Below, one piece after another: positions 1 to 9,055 of a DNA stretch of 64,000 nucleotides. Made by a program: the position numbers and the translations under genes. The notes under the pieces were generated by a model. It ran no database searches, was not told the origin of the DNA, and saw only the letters and a list, made by a program, of their open reading frames with translations. Within the stretch, counting starts at the first letter, position 1; the number at the start of each line of letters is the position of its first letter. This stretch comes from Orrella dioscoreae (lineage in GTDB: Bacteria > Pseudomonadota > Gammaproteobacteria > Burkholderiales > Burkholderiaceae_B), in NCBI RefSeq assembly GCF_900089455.2, contig NZ_LT907988.1:186001-250000 (forward strand). The letters run 5' to 3'.

Positions 1-918
1 GACCTGGTGGTGTGCGTGGGCGCGCGCTTCGACGACCGCATCACGGGCAAGCTGTCGTCCTTCTGTCCGCATGCGCACAAGATCCACCTGGACATCGACC
101 CGACTTCCATCAACAAGGTGGTGCGGGTGGACGTGGCGATGGTGGGGGACTGCCTGCCGCTGGTGTCCGCCTTGCGCGATGAGCTCGCCAGCCACGGCGC
201 CTTGCCGCTGGCACGCCTGAACCCCTGGTGGGCGCGCATTGCCCGCTGGCGCGCGCGAGACTGCCTGGGGTTCCAGCCCGAGGCAGAGCGCATCCTGCCG
301 CAGCACCTGATGCAGGCGTTGAATGGCGCGCTGGCCGGGCGCGACGCCATCGTCTCCACCGACGTGGGCCAGCACCAGATGTGGGCCGCGCAATACCTGC
401 GCTTCGACCGTCCCAACCGCTGGTTGACCTCGGGCGGCGCGGGCACGATGGGTTATGGCCTGCCCGCGGCGCTGGGCGCGCAGATCGCGCATCCGGACCG
501 CACCGTGGTGTGCGTGAGCGGCGATGCGTCGGTGCTGATGAACATCCAGGAACTCTCCACCGCGCGCCAGCACGGCACGCCGGTGAAGGTCGTGCTGTGC
601 AACAACGGCTACATGGGCATGGTGCGGCAGTGGCAGGAACTCATCCACGGCGGGCGGCTGAGCCACAGCTACAACGAATCCCTGCCCGACTTCGTCGCGC
701 TGGCGCGCGCCTTCGGCTGGGGCGCGGGTCGCGTCGAGCATCCGGACCAGCTAGCCGCCGCGCTGGCGGAATGCCTGGCCTGGGACGGTCCGTATTTCCT
801 GGACGTGGTGGTGGCGGCGCAGGAGAACTGCTTCCCCATGATCCCTGCCGGCGCGGGCCATGACCGCATCATGCTGGCGCGCGACGTCTGGTACGAAGAA
901 GAGGGCGCGCAAGGCTAG
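1..918 (+). CDS. Acetolactate synthase large subunit-type TPP enzyme, C-terminal part (5' end outside window)
   Basis: The reading frame is open from base 1, so the gene begins upstream of the window and about 305 C-terminal residues are seen, roughly half of a full enzyme. The central-domain end ([12 protein letters not shown]) is followed by the pyrophosphate-binding domain. The motif [15 protein letters not shown] and, about 30 residues later, [13 protein letters not shown] form the TPP/Mg2+ site typical of acetolactate synthase. Such enzymes condense two pyruvates, or pyruvate and 2-oxobutyrate, in branched-chain amino-acid synthesis. No small subunit gene follows. Instead a catabolic-type regulator and enzymes come next, so a related TPP carboligase or decarboxylase role in an acid-sugar pathway is possible. 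The family is clear; the exact reaction is not. Confidence 0.85.
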   Translation, partial: DLVVCVGARFDDRITGKLSSFCPHAHKIHLDIDPTSINKVVRVDVAMVGDCLPLVSALRDELASHGALPLARLNPWWARIARWRARDCLGFQPEAERILPQHLMQALNGALAGRDAIVSTDVGQHQMWAAQYLRFDRPNRWLTSGGAGTMGYGLPAALGAQIAHPDRTVVCVSGDASVLMNIQELSTARQHGTPVKVVLCNNGYMGMVRQWQELIHGGRLSHSYNESLPDFVALARAFGWGAGRVEHPDQLAAALAECLAWDGPYFLDVVVAAQENCFPMIPAGAGHDRIMLARDVWYEEEGAQG

Positions 919-922
919 GCCG

Positions 923-1618
923 CTAGCCGAACAACCTGGCGATGCCGCCCCGCAGGTGGTGCGCCATGGCGCGCCGCGAGGCATCCGGATCGCGCGCGGC
1001 AATGGCGGCCTCGATGGCTTCGTGCTCGCGGCACACATCGGCATGCCGGCGCTCGCGGTTCTCGGGACTGGAGAGGCCCCTGACCAGGTTGATGCTGAAA
1101 CGGGTCTGCGTATCCAGCGCGGCCATCGTCATGGCGAAGTAGCGGTTCGCGCTGGCATCGGTGATGGCGGCGTGGAACGCGATGTCTTCCTCGATGCCGC
1201 TGTCGCCACGGCGCAAGGCTTCCTCGAACAGGCGCCGCTGGCGCCGGATGCGCGCCAGGTCCTTGGCGGTGTGCTGGCGCGCCGCGTGCGCGGCGATCTC
1301 GCCTTCCAGGCTGCATCGGAATTCCAGGAAATCGCGGATATCGGGGATGCTGGTGAGCGCGCCGAACGTCACCGCGGGCGGGCCGCTGCGCGGGTCGCAC
1401 ACGAAATTGCCCGAGCCCTTGCGGGTCTGGATACGGCCTTCCATGCGCAGCCGCGCCAAGGCCTGGCGCAGCACGGGCCGCGACACGCCGAAACGTTCGG
1501 CCAGCGCGATCTCGCCGGGCAGCCGCGACTGCGGCGTGAAGCCCGGTGTGTCCAGCAGCGCCAGCAGCGCGTCGTAGACGGTATCGCTCAGCAGGCGATC
1601 ACCTTGGGTCAGGGGCAT
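923..1618 (-). CDS. FCD-domain GntR-family transcriptional regulator
   Basis: The 231-residue protein has an N-terminal winged helix (about residues 10-75; LPGEIALAERFGVSRPVLRQ is the recognition region). A C-terminal all-helical FCD domain carries the His/Asp metal-site pattern expected of the family, such as DIAFHAAI and the C-terminal AHH. FCD regulators usually repress operons for organic-acid or sugar-acid use and release DNA on binding the carboxylate inducer. It is divergent from the enolase-superfamily gene at 1790 and convergent with the TPP enzyme, whose stop lies 4 bp away. A palindrome with the subfamily core GT-N3-AC lies in the divergent spacer at 1664-1676. It is the likely local repressor; the effector is unknown. 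Confidence 0.9.
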   Translation of the reverse strand: MPLTQGDRLLSDTVYDALLALLDTPGFTPQSRLPGEIALAERFGVSRPVLRQALARLRMEGRIQTRKGSGNFVCDPRSGPPAVTFGALTSIPDIRDFLEFRCSLEGEIAAHAARQHTAKDLARIRRQRRLFEEALRRGDSGIEEDIAFHAAITDASANRYFAMTMAALDTQTRFSINLVRGLSSPENRERRHADVCREHEAIEAAIAARDPDASRRAMAHHLRGGIARLFG

Positions 1619-1663
1619 GGCAGGCTCCGGGCGCGAAGGGCGGAATTGGCCTTCGCCAGCAAG

Positions 1664-1676
1664 GCTGTATTACAGC
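1664..1676. promoter_or_regulatory. Candidate FCD/GntR operator, palindrome GCTGTATTACAGC
   Basis: A perfect 6-1-6 inverted repeat lies in the divergent spacer, 46 bp upstream of the regulator start and about 115 bp upstream of the enolase-superfamily gene. It contains GT-N3-AC, the core of FadR/FCD-subfamily operators. A TTGACA hexamer that could be a -35 element follows at 1711-1716 on the plus strand, but no good -10 is seen. The assignment rests on position and symmetry only. Confidence 0.45.
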
Positions 1677-1789
1677 ATGGGGATTATTTTTCCATCCATC
1701 CGTACAAATATTGACACCCCTGGGGGGCCGCCGGAAGATGCCTCGCAACGGCGCATCCGCGCCGACGCCACCGCCACGGAGTGCTCCCC

Positions 1790-2995
1790 ATGCCCGCCAT
1801 CACCTGCCTGCGCACCTTGCGCCTGCCCGAACGACCCGGCCTCGTCTGGGTCGAGCTGGAAACCGAGGACGGGCGCGTCGGCCTGGGCGAGACCTTCCGC
1901 GGCGCCGCAGCCGTGGAAACGGTGCTGCACGAGGAGATCGCGCCGTGGTTGCTGGGGCGCGATGCCACCCACATCGAGGCGGTCTCGCGCCACCTGCTGA
2001 ATCCGTACGTCGGCTTCAACGGCTCGGGCGCGGAAATCCGCGCTGCCAGCGCCATCGACATCGCCCTGTGGGACCTGGCGGGACAGCGCCAGGGGGTGCC
2101 GCTGTACGTGGCGCTGGGCGGCGGCGCGCGGGTCACCGTGCCTGTCTACAACACCTGCGCGGGGTATGCCTACAACTCGGGCGGCGTGCGGCGCGACATC
2201 GGCGCGAAGGACGCCAGCGCCGGTCCCTATGACGACCAGGTCGCCTTCATGCGCGATGCCGGCGCGCTGGCCGAGAGCCTGGTGGCGGAAGGCTACCGCG
2301 CCATGAAGATCTGGCCTTTCGATACCTATGCGGCGGCCTCGGGCGGGCAGACGATCGGCCTGGCGGACCTGAAGACAGGCCTGGCGCCGTTTGCGCGCGT
2401 GCGCCAGGCGGTGGGCGACCGCATCGAGGTGATGTGCGAACTGCACAGCCTGTGGGGCACGCATGCGGCCCAGCGGATCTGCCAGGCCCTGGAGGACTAC
2501 GGCGTCTTCTGGGTCGAGGATCCGATCAGCAAGATGGACGACGCCCGCGCCTTGCGCGACCTGCGCGCCCGCACGCGCGTGCCGGTGTGCGGCAGCGAGA
2601 CGCTGGCGGGCGTGCGTGCCTTCCGCGACCTGCTGGCGGAAGATGCGCTGGACGTGGTGATGCTGGACCTTGCCTGGTGCGGCGGCATCACGGAAGGGCG
2701 CAAGATCGCGGCGCTGGCGCAGGCCTATGCCAAGCCCCTGGCGCCGCACGACTGCACCGGCCCCGTCACGCTGATGGCCGGCCTGCACATGGCCTTGCAC
2801 GCCTCCACCGCCATCTACCAGGAGGTGGTGCGCGCGTCGCTGGCCACCTGGTACCAGGACCTCGTCACGCACCTGCCCGTGCTGCGCGATGGACACGCGC
2901 TGGCGCCCGAGGCACCTGGCCTGGGCACGGCATTGCATCCGTCCCTGCGCGCCCAACCCAGCCTCGTCACGCGTGAATCACGCGTCCAGGCCTGA
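1790..2995 (+). CDS. Mandelate racemase/muconate-lactonizing enzyme family (enolase superfamily)
   Basis: The protein has 401 residues from the ATG at 1790, chosen because GGAG at 1778-1781 sits 8 bases upstream; a GTG at 1781 lies too close to that site. It shows the enolase-superfamily layout: an N-terminal capping domain (about 1-125) and a barrel with candidate metal ligands E217 (MCELHSLWG), E243 (FWVEDPIS) and E270 (CGSETLAG). K173 (AMKIWPF) and H320 (LAPHDCTGP) are candidate acid/base residues. Members abstract a proton next to a carboxylate; most bacterial members near FCD regulators are sugar-acid dehydratases or racemases. It begins an apparent operon with the dehydrogenase (19 bp downstream) and the Bug binding protein. 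The substrate cannot be read from sequence alone. Confidence 0.9.
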   Translation: MPAITCLRTLRLPERPGLVWVELETEDGRVGLGETFRGAAAVETVLHEEIAPWLLGRDATHIEAVSRHLLNPYVGFNGSGAEIRAASAIDIALWDLAGQRQGVPLYVALGGGARVTVPVYNTCAGYAYNSGGVRRDIGAKDASAGPYDDQVAFMRDAGALAESLVAEGYRAMKIWPFDTYAAASGGQTIGLADLKTGLAPFARVRQAVGDRIEVMCELHSLWGTHAAQRICQALEDYGVFWVEDPISKMDDARALRDLRARTRVPVCGSETLAGVRAFRDLLAEDALDVVMLDLAWCGGITEGRKIAALAQAYAKPLAPHDCTGPVTLMAGLHMALHASTAIYQEVVRASLATWYQDLVTHLPVLRDGHALAPEAPGLGTALHPSLRAQPSLVTRESRVQA

Positions 2996-3014
2996 ACCCG
3001 TCACGGAAACCACC

Positions 3015-3971
3015 ATGCTGATTCATATCGTGGGGCTGCATGCCCCCAACGCGCCCCGCCTGCAGGCTTTGCTGGGAGAGGCCTATCGCGTGCAGGGCAT
3101 GCCGTCCTTTCCCGCCACGGGCGAGGCGGCGGACGTGGTCGTCACCAATGCGGTGGACGCGGCGCAGGCCGCAAGCCTGCGCTGCCGCCTGCTGCAGGTG
3201 CCGGGCGCGGGTACCGAGCAGATCGCGGCCGATGCCTTGCCGCCCGGCTGCACGGTCGCGAACGTGCACGGCCACGAAGTGCCCATCGCGGAGTTCACGA
3301 TCCACGCCATCCTCGAGCACGTGCTGGCGCTGTGGAAGCTGCCGCCGCTGCTGGATGAAACCGCCTGGCCCGCCGTCTATGCCGCGCGTCCCATCCACGG
3401 CGAGGCCGCGGGCCGCACGGTGACGCTGGTGGGCCATGGCCACATCGGCCGCGAGGTGGCGCGCCGCGCGCGGGCGCTGGACATGCGCGTGGTGGCGGTG
3501 ACGCGGCGGGGCCAGCTGGGGCCCGCCGATGGCGTGGACCAGAGCGTGCCCGTCAGCCGCCTGGCCGAGGTGCTGCCGCGCAGCGACATCCTGGTGCTGT
3601 GCTGCCCGCTGGACGAGAACACGCGCGGGCTCATCGACGCTGCCGCGCTGGCGCGGCTGCCCCGCGATGCGCTGCTGGTCAATGTCGCTCGCGCAGAGGT
3701 CGTGGACGAGGCCGCCTTGTACGAGGCGCTGCGTTCGGGCCGGCTGGGCCGCGCGGTGCTGGACGTCTGGTACCGCTACCCCAAGCCTGGCCAGGCCTCG
3801 GTGGCGCCCGCGCACCACCCGCTGCATGCGCTGCCCAATGTGCGCGCCACGCCGCACATCTCGGCCATGACGCCAGGCCTGCTGGCGCGGCGATATGCGT
3901 TCATCGCCGAGAACATCAAGCGGCTCGCCGCCGGGCTGGAACCCTTGAACGTGGTGGTGCCGCCGCGCTGA
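3015..3971 (+). CDS. D-isomer-specific 2-hydroxyacid dehydrogenase family protein
   Basis: The 318-residue protein starts at the ATG at 3015, just after the upstream enzyme. It has the family's split catalytic domain and central Rossmann fold (about 100-285). GHGHIG (140-145) is the nucleotide-binding loop, R226 (VNVARAEVV) the substrate arginine and H281 (TPHISAM) the catalytic histidine. The acidic partner expected about 29 residues after the arginine, normally in a DVF-x-x-EP motif, is replaced: the segment reads DVWYRYP with Y255. The enzyme may therefore be a divergent NAD(P)-dependent reductase with changed chemistry, although this variant may recur in subfamilies. Its place in the operon suggests it oxidises or reduces a hydroxy acid from the same pathway. 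Confidence 0.88.
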   Translation: MLIHIVGLHAPNAPRLQALLGEAYRVQGMPSFPATGEAADVVVTNAVDAAQAASLRCRLLQVPGAGTEQIAADALPPGCTVANVHGHEVPIAEFTIHAILEHVLALWKLPPLLDETAWPAVYAARPIHGEAAGRTVTLVGHGHIGREVARRARALDMRVVAVTRRGQLGPADGVDQSVPVSRLAEVLPRSDILVLCCPLDENTRGLIDAAALARLPRDALLVNVARAEVVDEAALYEALRSGRLGRAVLDVWYRYPKPGQASVAPAHHPLHALPNVRATPHISAMTPGLLARRYAFIAENIKRLAAGLEPLNVVVPPR

Positions 3972-4035
3972 CGCCATCGCCATCCCGCGCTTCATTCCGA
4001 TCACATCAAAGCGATAACAGCAAGGAGACAACGTG

Positions 4036-5022
4036 ATGAAGACCTTGATTGCCGGCGCCTGCCGGCTGACGAGCCTGGCCGCGCTGGGCGCGGCGCTGGC
4101 CCTGCCCCTGGGCGCCGCGCAGGCCGCGCCGGACTACCCGGCCAAGCCCGTGCGCATCGTGGTGCCCAATCCGGCGGGCGGGGCGTCCGACGTGGTGGCG
4201 CGCCTCATCGCGCAGAAGCTGGGCGACGAGTGGGGACAGCCCGTGGTGGTGGAAAACCGCGCGGGGGCCAACGGCAACATCGGCGCGATGGTGGTGGCCA
4301 AGGCCGAGCCCGACGGCCACACCCTGCTGCTGATGGATCAGGGCAGCCTGGCGATCTCGCCCAGCCTGTACACGCTGCAGTACAGCCCCACGAGGGACCT
4401 GGCGCCGGTCTCCATCGTGGCCTACTCGCCGCACATCCTGGTGGTGCGCAAGGACCTGCCGGTCAGCAACGTGGAGGCGCTGGTGGCCTATGCCAAGGCA
4501 AATCCGGGCAAGCTGAACCTGGGCGTCACGCCGGGCGCCATCACGCACCTGGCGGGCGTGCTGCTGGCGCAGCGCAAGGCGTTCACCTGGAACTACGTGG
4601 GCTACAAGGGCGGCTCGCAGGTGCTGTCCGACCTGGCGGGCGGACAGATCGACGCCGCCATCAACAGCTTCCTGGCGACCTATCCGCTGGTGAAAAGCGG
4701 CAACATCAAGCTGGTGGGCGTGGCCAGCCCGGAGCGGTACGCGCCGATACCCGACACGCCGACGCTGGCCGAAAGTGTGCCGGGTTTCGTGACGGGTTCC
4801 TGGCAGGGCCTGCTGGCGCCTGCCGGCACGCCGCCGGACATCGTGGCGAAGATCCACGCCGACATCGCCCGCATCGTGGCCCGGCCCGATGTGCGGGCGC
4901 GGCTGGCGGAGCTGGGCTCCGAGCCGGTGGAGAAGACGCCCGCCGAGTTCGCGGACTGGCTGCGCGAGCAGACCGATTACTGGGCGAAGGTCGTGCGCGA
5001 CAACACCATCAAGCTGGAGTGA
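4036..5022 (+). CDS. Bug/TctC-family periplasmic solute-binding protein
   Basis: The protein has 328 residues with a Sec signal peptide (charged start, hydrophobic core, Ala-x-Ala before APDYPAK). AAGGAG at 4022-4027 suits the ATG at 4036 better than the overlapping GTG at 4033. The mature protein has the Bug hallmarks: YPAKPVRIVVPNPAGGASD near the N terminus and VENRAGANGNIG shortly after, which form the carboxylate-binding loops. Bug proteins feed tripartite tricarboxylate transporters or act in sensing; they are greatly expanded in Bordetella relatives and often lack linked membrane genes, as here. It probably binds the acid consumed by the upstream enzymes. Confidence 0.93.
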   Translation: MKTLIAGACRLTSLAALGAALALPLGAAQAAPDYPAKPVRIVVPNPAGGASDVVARLIAQKLGDEWGQPVVVENRAGANGNIGAMVVAKAEPDGHTLLLMDQGSLAISPSLYTLQYSPTRDLAPVSIVAYSPHILVVRKDLPVSNVEALVAYAKANPGKLNLGVTPGAITHLAGVLLAQRKAFTWNYVGYKGGSQVLSDLAGGQIDAAINSFLATYPLVKSGNIKLVGVASPERYAPIPDTPTLAESVPGFVTGSWQGLLAPAGTPPDIVAKIHADIARIVARPDVRARLAELGSEPVEKTPAEFADWLREQTDYWAKVVRDNTIKLE

Positions 5023-5070
5023 CCCGGCCGGCGGACGCGGGCTGCCGGACGCATCCCGCGCGGCGCGGCA

Positions 5071-5895
<825 letters not shown>

Positions 5896-6654
5896 TCAGT
5901 CGCGGCGCTCCAGGAACCGCTGCACGCGTTCCGTGCTGGGGCGCGTGAAGAAGGTTTCCGGATCGCCTTGCTCGATGATCTTGCCCCGCTCCAGGAACAC
6001 GACCTGACTGGAGACGGCGCGGGCGAAATCCATTTCGTGCGTGACGACGATCATCGTATACCCATCGGCCGACAGATCGCGCATGACGTTGAGCACCTCG
6101 CCCACGCGTTCGGGGTCCAGGGCGGAGGTCGGCTCGTCGAACAGCAGCACCTCGGGCTCGATGGCAAGCACGCGCGCGATGGCCACGCGCTGCTTCTGGC
6201 CGCCCGACAGCGTGTGCGGATACTGGTTCGCCTTGTCGGCCAGGCCCACCTTCTGCAGCAGCGCCTGCGCCTTCTCGCGCGCCTGGGCGCGGGGCATGCC
6301 CTGCACGTGGATCGGGACCTCCGTGACGTTCTGCAGCACGGTGAAGTGCGGCCACAGGTTGAAGCCCTGGAACACCATGCCGGTGCGCGCGCGCGCGGCG
6401 GCGAGCTGGCGCGCGTTCATGGGCTTGCCCGCTTCGCTCAGGCCCATGCGCTGGCCGGCCACGCGGACCTCGCCGCGGTCGGGCTGCTCCAGCCAGTTCA
6501 CGCAACGCAGCAGCGTGGATTTGCCGGAGCCGGATGAACCCAGCACGCTGACCACGTCGCCGCGCTTCACGGTGAGGTTGATGTCGCGCAGCACCTCGTA
6601 GCCGTCGAAGCTCTTGGAGATGTTGCGCAGGCTGACCGCGGGCGTTTCAGTCAT
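5896..6654 (-). CDS. Polar amino-acid ABC transporter, ATP-binding protein
   Basis: The 252-residue ATPase is of the HisP/GlnQ class, with Walker A GSSGSGKST (39-47), a Q-loop at VFQGFNLW, signature LSGGQ (149-153) and Walker B LLFDEP (170-175). The ATG at 6654 was chosen because the family consensus begins there (MTETPAVSLRNISKSF); the longer open frame upstream lies inside the permease gene. It overlaps the preceding permease by 8 bp, indicating translational coupling. It is the last gene of a binding protein-permease-permease-ATPase operon on the minus strand. Confidence 0.95.
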   Translation of the reverse strand: MTETPAVSLRNISKSFDGYEVLRDINLTVKRGDVVSVLGSSGSGKSTLLRCVNWLEQPDRGEVRVAGQRMGLSEAGKPMNARQLAAARARTGMVFQGFNLWPHFTVLQNVTEVPIHVQGMPRAQAREKAQALLQKVGLADKANQYPHTLSGGQKQRVAIARVLAIEPEVLLFDEPTSALDPERVGEVLNVMRDLSADGYTMIVVTHEMDFARAVSSQVVFLERGKIIEQGDPETFFTRPSTERVQRFLERRD

Positions 6655-7312
6655 GCTCGATTCCTCGCTGGATGCCGGGGCGGCGCGCCGCGCGCACGGC
6701 CGCTTCGATGGCAAGGCCGATGGCCCAGTACAGGCCGATGGCGACCACGAAGGCCTCCACCGGGATGAAGTAGCGCGACTGCACGGCATTGGCGGCCGCG
6801 GTCAGTTCGGCCACGGTGATGATGCTGAGGAAGGAGGTGTCCTTCAGGCACATGATGAACTGGTTGCCCAGGACGCCGCGCGAGCGCATGACGAGTTGCG
6901 GCAGCACGATGCGCAGGAAGGCGGGACCGCGCCGGTAGCCGTGCGCGATGGCGGCTTCCAGCGGGCCGGGCGGCAGCACCAGGCGCGCGCCGCGCAGGAT
7001 CTCCGCGATGTAGGCGCCGTGATAGACGGACAGGCCCACCAGCCCGGCCTGCCACGCCGTGAGCCGCAGCCCGAAGGTGGGCAGGCCGTAATACAGCAGG
7101 TAGGCGAAGATCAGGAAGGGCAGCATGCGCATGCCGTTGATGAAGGCCACCAGCAGCCGCCGCGCCGGGTTGGCGGGGCCTTCCAGGCCGTAGACCAGGA
7201 AGCAGCCCAGCAGGCTGGCTGCGATGCCCGACAGCAGGAAGAGCACGATGGTCGTGGTGAAGCCCGCCACGAACGTGTCGCGGGCTTCCCAGACGATGGA
7301 CCAGGTTTCCAT
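6647..7312 (-). CDS. Polar amino-acid ABC transporter, permease
   Basis: The 221-residue membrane protein has about five hydrophobic segments and the HisM/GlnP-type EAA loop (LEAAIAHGYRRGPAFLRIVL). Its first segment reads VAGFTTTIVLFLLSGIAAS. It is one half of the heteromeric channel with the next permease. Its start lies 14 bp after the stop of that gene and its end overlaps the ATPase start by 8 bp. The family is clear; the transported amino acid is not. Confidence 0.93.
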   Translation of the reverse strand: METWSIVWEARDTFVAGFTTTIVLFLLSGIAASLLGCFLVYGLEGPANPARRLLVAFINGMRMLPFLIFAYLLYYGLPTFGLRLTAWQAGLVGLSVYHGAYIAEILRGARLVLPPGPLEAAIAHGYRRGPAFLRIVLPQLVMRSRGVLGNQFIMCLKDTSFLSIITVAELTAAANAVQSRYFIPVEAFVVAIGLYWAIGLAIEAAVRAARRPGIQRGIEHD

Positions 7313-7326
7313 GCGCGCTCCTTGCC

Positions 7327-7968
7327 TTACATCGCCAGGCGCTGGGCGCGCCGTTCGGCAATGGATTGCAGCTTCAGCAACAGGGCGATCAGCAGCATGT
7401 AGATGGCCGCCGCGGCCAGGATGGGCGGCAGGGGCTCATACGTGACCGCGGCGATGCGGTTGGTGACGCGGCTGAGGTCCACCAGGCCGATGATGGCGAT
7501 GGCGGGACTGCCCTTCACCAGGAAGGACATCTCGTTGACGAGGCCGGGCAGGCTGCTGATGGCCATCTGCGGCAGCATGATGCGCCGCAGGATCTGGCCG
7601 GGCCGCATGCCGCAGGCCAGCGCCGCTTCGCGCTGCTCGCGCGAGAAGGCACGGAAGGCGGCGCGCCACACTTCGGCGTTGAAGGCCGAGGTGTTGATCG
7701 TCAATGCCGCCACCGCGATCCACTCGCGTGCCGGCGTCCAGCCCAGCGACGGCGCGGCCAGGAACAGGAAGAGCACCAGGGTAACCAGCGGCGTGGCACG
7801 CGACAGGCTGATCCAGGTGGCGAGCAGCGTATCCACTACCGGTATCCGGGCCAGGCGCAGCAGCGCCATGCCCAGTCCGATCACCACGCCCAGGGCGATG
7901 GACAGGCCCGAGATCCAGGCCGTCACCCATGCGCCGTCAAGCAGCATCCGCCACGCTTGCGCATCCAT
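7327..7968 (-). CDS. Polar amino-acid ABC transporter, permease
   Basis: The 213-residue inner-membrane protein has typical N-terminal WVTAWISGLSIALGVVIG and the EAA-type loop REAALACGMRPGQILRRIML, which contacts the ATPase. It follows the binding-protein gene by 13 bp in the operon. With the second permease it forms the translocation pore of a type I importer for polar or charged amino acids. The start is the ATG at 7968. Confidence 0.93.
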   Translation of the reverse strand: MDAQAWRMLLDGAWVTAWISGLSIALGVVIGLGMALLRLARIPVVDTLLATWISLSRATPLVTLVLFLFLAAPSLGWTPAREWIAVAALTINTSAFNAEVWRAAFRAFSREQREAALACGMRPGQILRRIMLPQMAISSLPGLVNEMSFLVKGSPAIAIIGLVDLSRVTNRIAAVTYEPLPPILAAAAIYMLLIALLLKLQSIAERRAQRLAM

Positions 7969-7981
7969 GAGCCGCCGTCCT

Positions 7982-8854
7982 TCAGGGCTTCAGGCCTGCC
8001 AGCGTGTGGAACTGCTCGACCGTCGTGATGGGCTCGGCGGGCAGATTGGGGAAGGCGTCGCCGAACCACTTCTTCTGCAGTTCGGCCAGGCGGCCGCTGT
8101 CGCGCACGTGCTTCATGAAGCCTGCCATGTAGGCCAGCAGCGCGGGATTGTTCTTGGGAATGGGCCAGGCCGCGAAGCCGTCGCCGGATACCGCCACGCC
8201 TTTCTCGAAAACCTTGGGACGCGCCTTGACCAGGTCGTTGACCGAGACGATGCCGTTGATGACGTAGTCCAGCCGGCCGTTGGCCAGGTCGGCATAGGCT
8301 TCGGGATAGGACTGGTACTGCACGACCTCGCCCAGCTTGCCGCCGCTGGCGGCCAGCATCTTCTCCAGTTCGGGCAGGCGCGCCAGGATGGCGCTGCCGG
8401 CCTGCACGCCCACCGACTTGCCGCTGAGCGTGGCGACCTCGCCCAGGCGCTTGTCGCCCGCGCGCTTCACGTAGAAGTGCTGCGCCGAGGCAAAGGGCGG
8501 CGCGAAGTCGAAGACGCGCAGGCGTTCGTCGGTGATCAGCGCGCCGGTGTAGGCCAGGTCGTACTTGCCGCCGGACACGGCGGCCAGCAGGCCCGTCCAC
8601 GGCAGGATCTCCTGGCGCACGTCGACCTTGGCATAGGCCTTCAGGTCCTGCAGCAGGTCGGCGTGGAAGCCCGAGGGCTTGCCGTCGGCGATGAAGTTGA
8701 AGGGTGCGTAGTCGTCCTCGGTGGCGACGGTCATGTGGCCGCGCTTCTCGATGTCAGCCAGATCGGCCTGGGCGGGCAAGACCGCGGCCAGGCCCAGCGT
8801 GATGGCCAGCGCGGCGCGGACGGCGGCATGCCGGATGTCGGTGATGGTGCGCAT
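7982..8854 (-). CDS. Amino-acid ABC transporter, periplasmic substrate-binding protein (family 3)
   Basis: The protein has 290 residues from the ATG at 8854, preceded by a GGGGAAG-type ribosome site; in-frame codons further upstream lie in the divergent promoter region. A signal peptide ends at about residue 29 (VLPAQA, then DLADIEKRG). The mature part begins with the family-3 pattern GHMTVATEDDYAPFNF, in which the aromatic and acidic residues bind the amino-acid backbone. It heads the four-gene importer operon and is divergent from the MocR regulator at 9056, which is the likely controller. Specificity is unknown. Confidence 0.92.
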   Translation of the reverse strand: MRTITDIRHAAVRAALAITLGLAAVLPAQADLADIEKRGHMTVATEDDYAPFNFIADGKPSGFHADLLQDLKAYAKVDVRQEILPWTGLLAAVSGGKYDLAYTGALITDERLRVFDFAPPFASAQHFYVKRAGDKRLGEVATLSGKSVGVQAGSAILARLPELEKMLAASGGKLGEVVQYQSYPEAYADLANGRLDYVINGIVSVNDLVKARPKVFEKGVAVSGDGFAAWPIPKNNPALLAYMAGFMKHVRDSGRLAELQKKWFGDAFPNLPAEPITTVEQFHTLAGLKP

Positions 8855-9055
8855 GGTGCTTCCCCTGTCTGATGTTGGTGTCGCGCGCCAGCTCGGGCGG
8901 CGTGCCCTGGTTGCTGCCAGGGTCCGGGCCATCTTAGGGTCGGCGTTTGGCGGGCCGATAGGGACAGTTGGCGCCAGTGCGCTGGCCAGCTGCGGGCTGG
9001 CCTGGTTCTTGCTTGATGTCTGTCGTGCATTGCGGATCGGACGAAGGGCGGACCC

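Noticed and set aside
6655-6789. N-terminal extension of the amino-acid importer ATPase
   Set aside because: The extra 45 residues come from the overlapping permease gene in another frame and do not fit the ATPase family.
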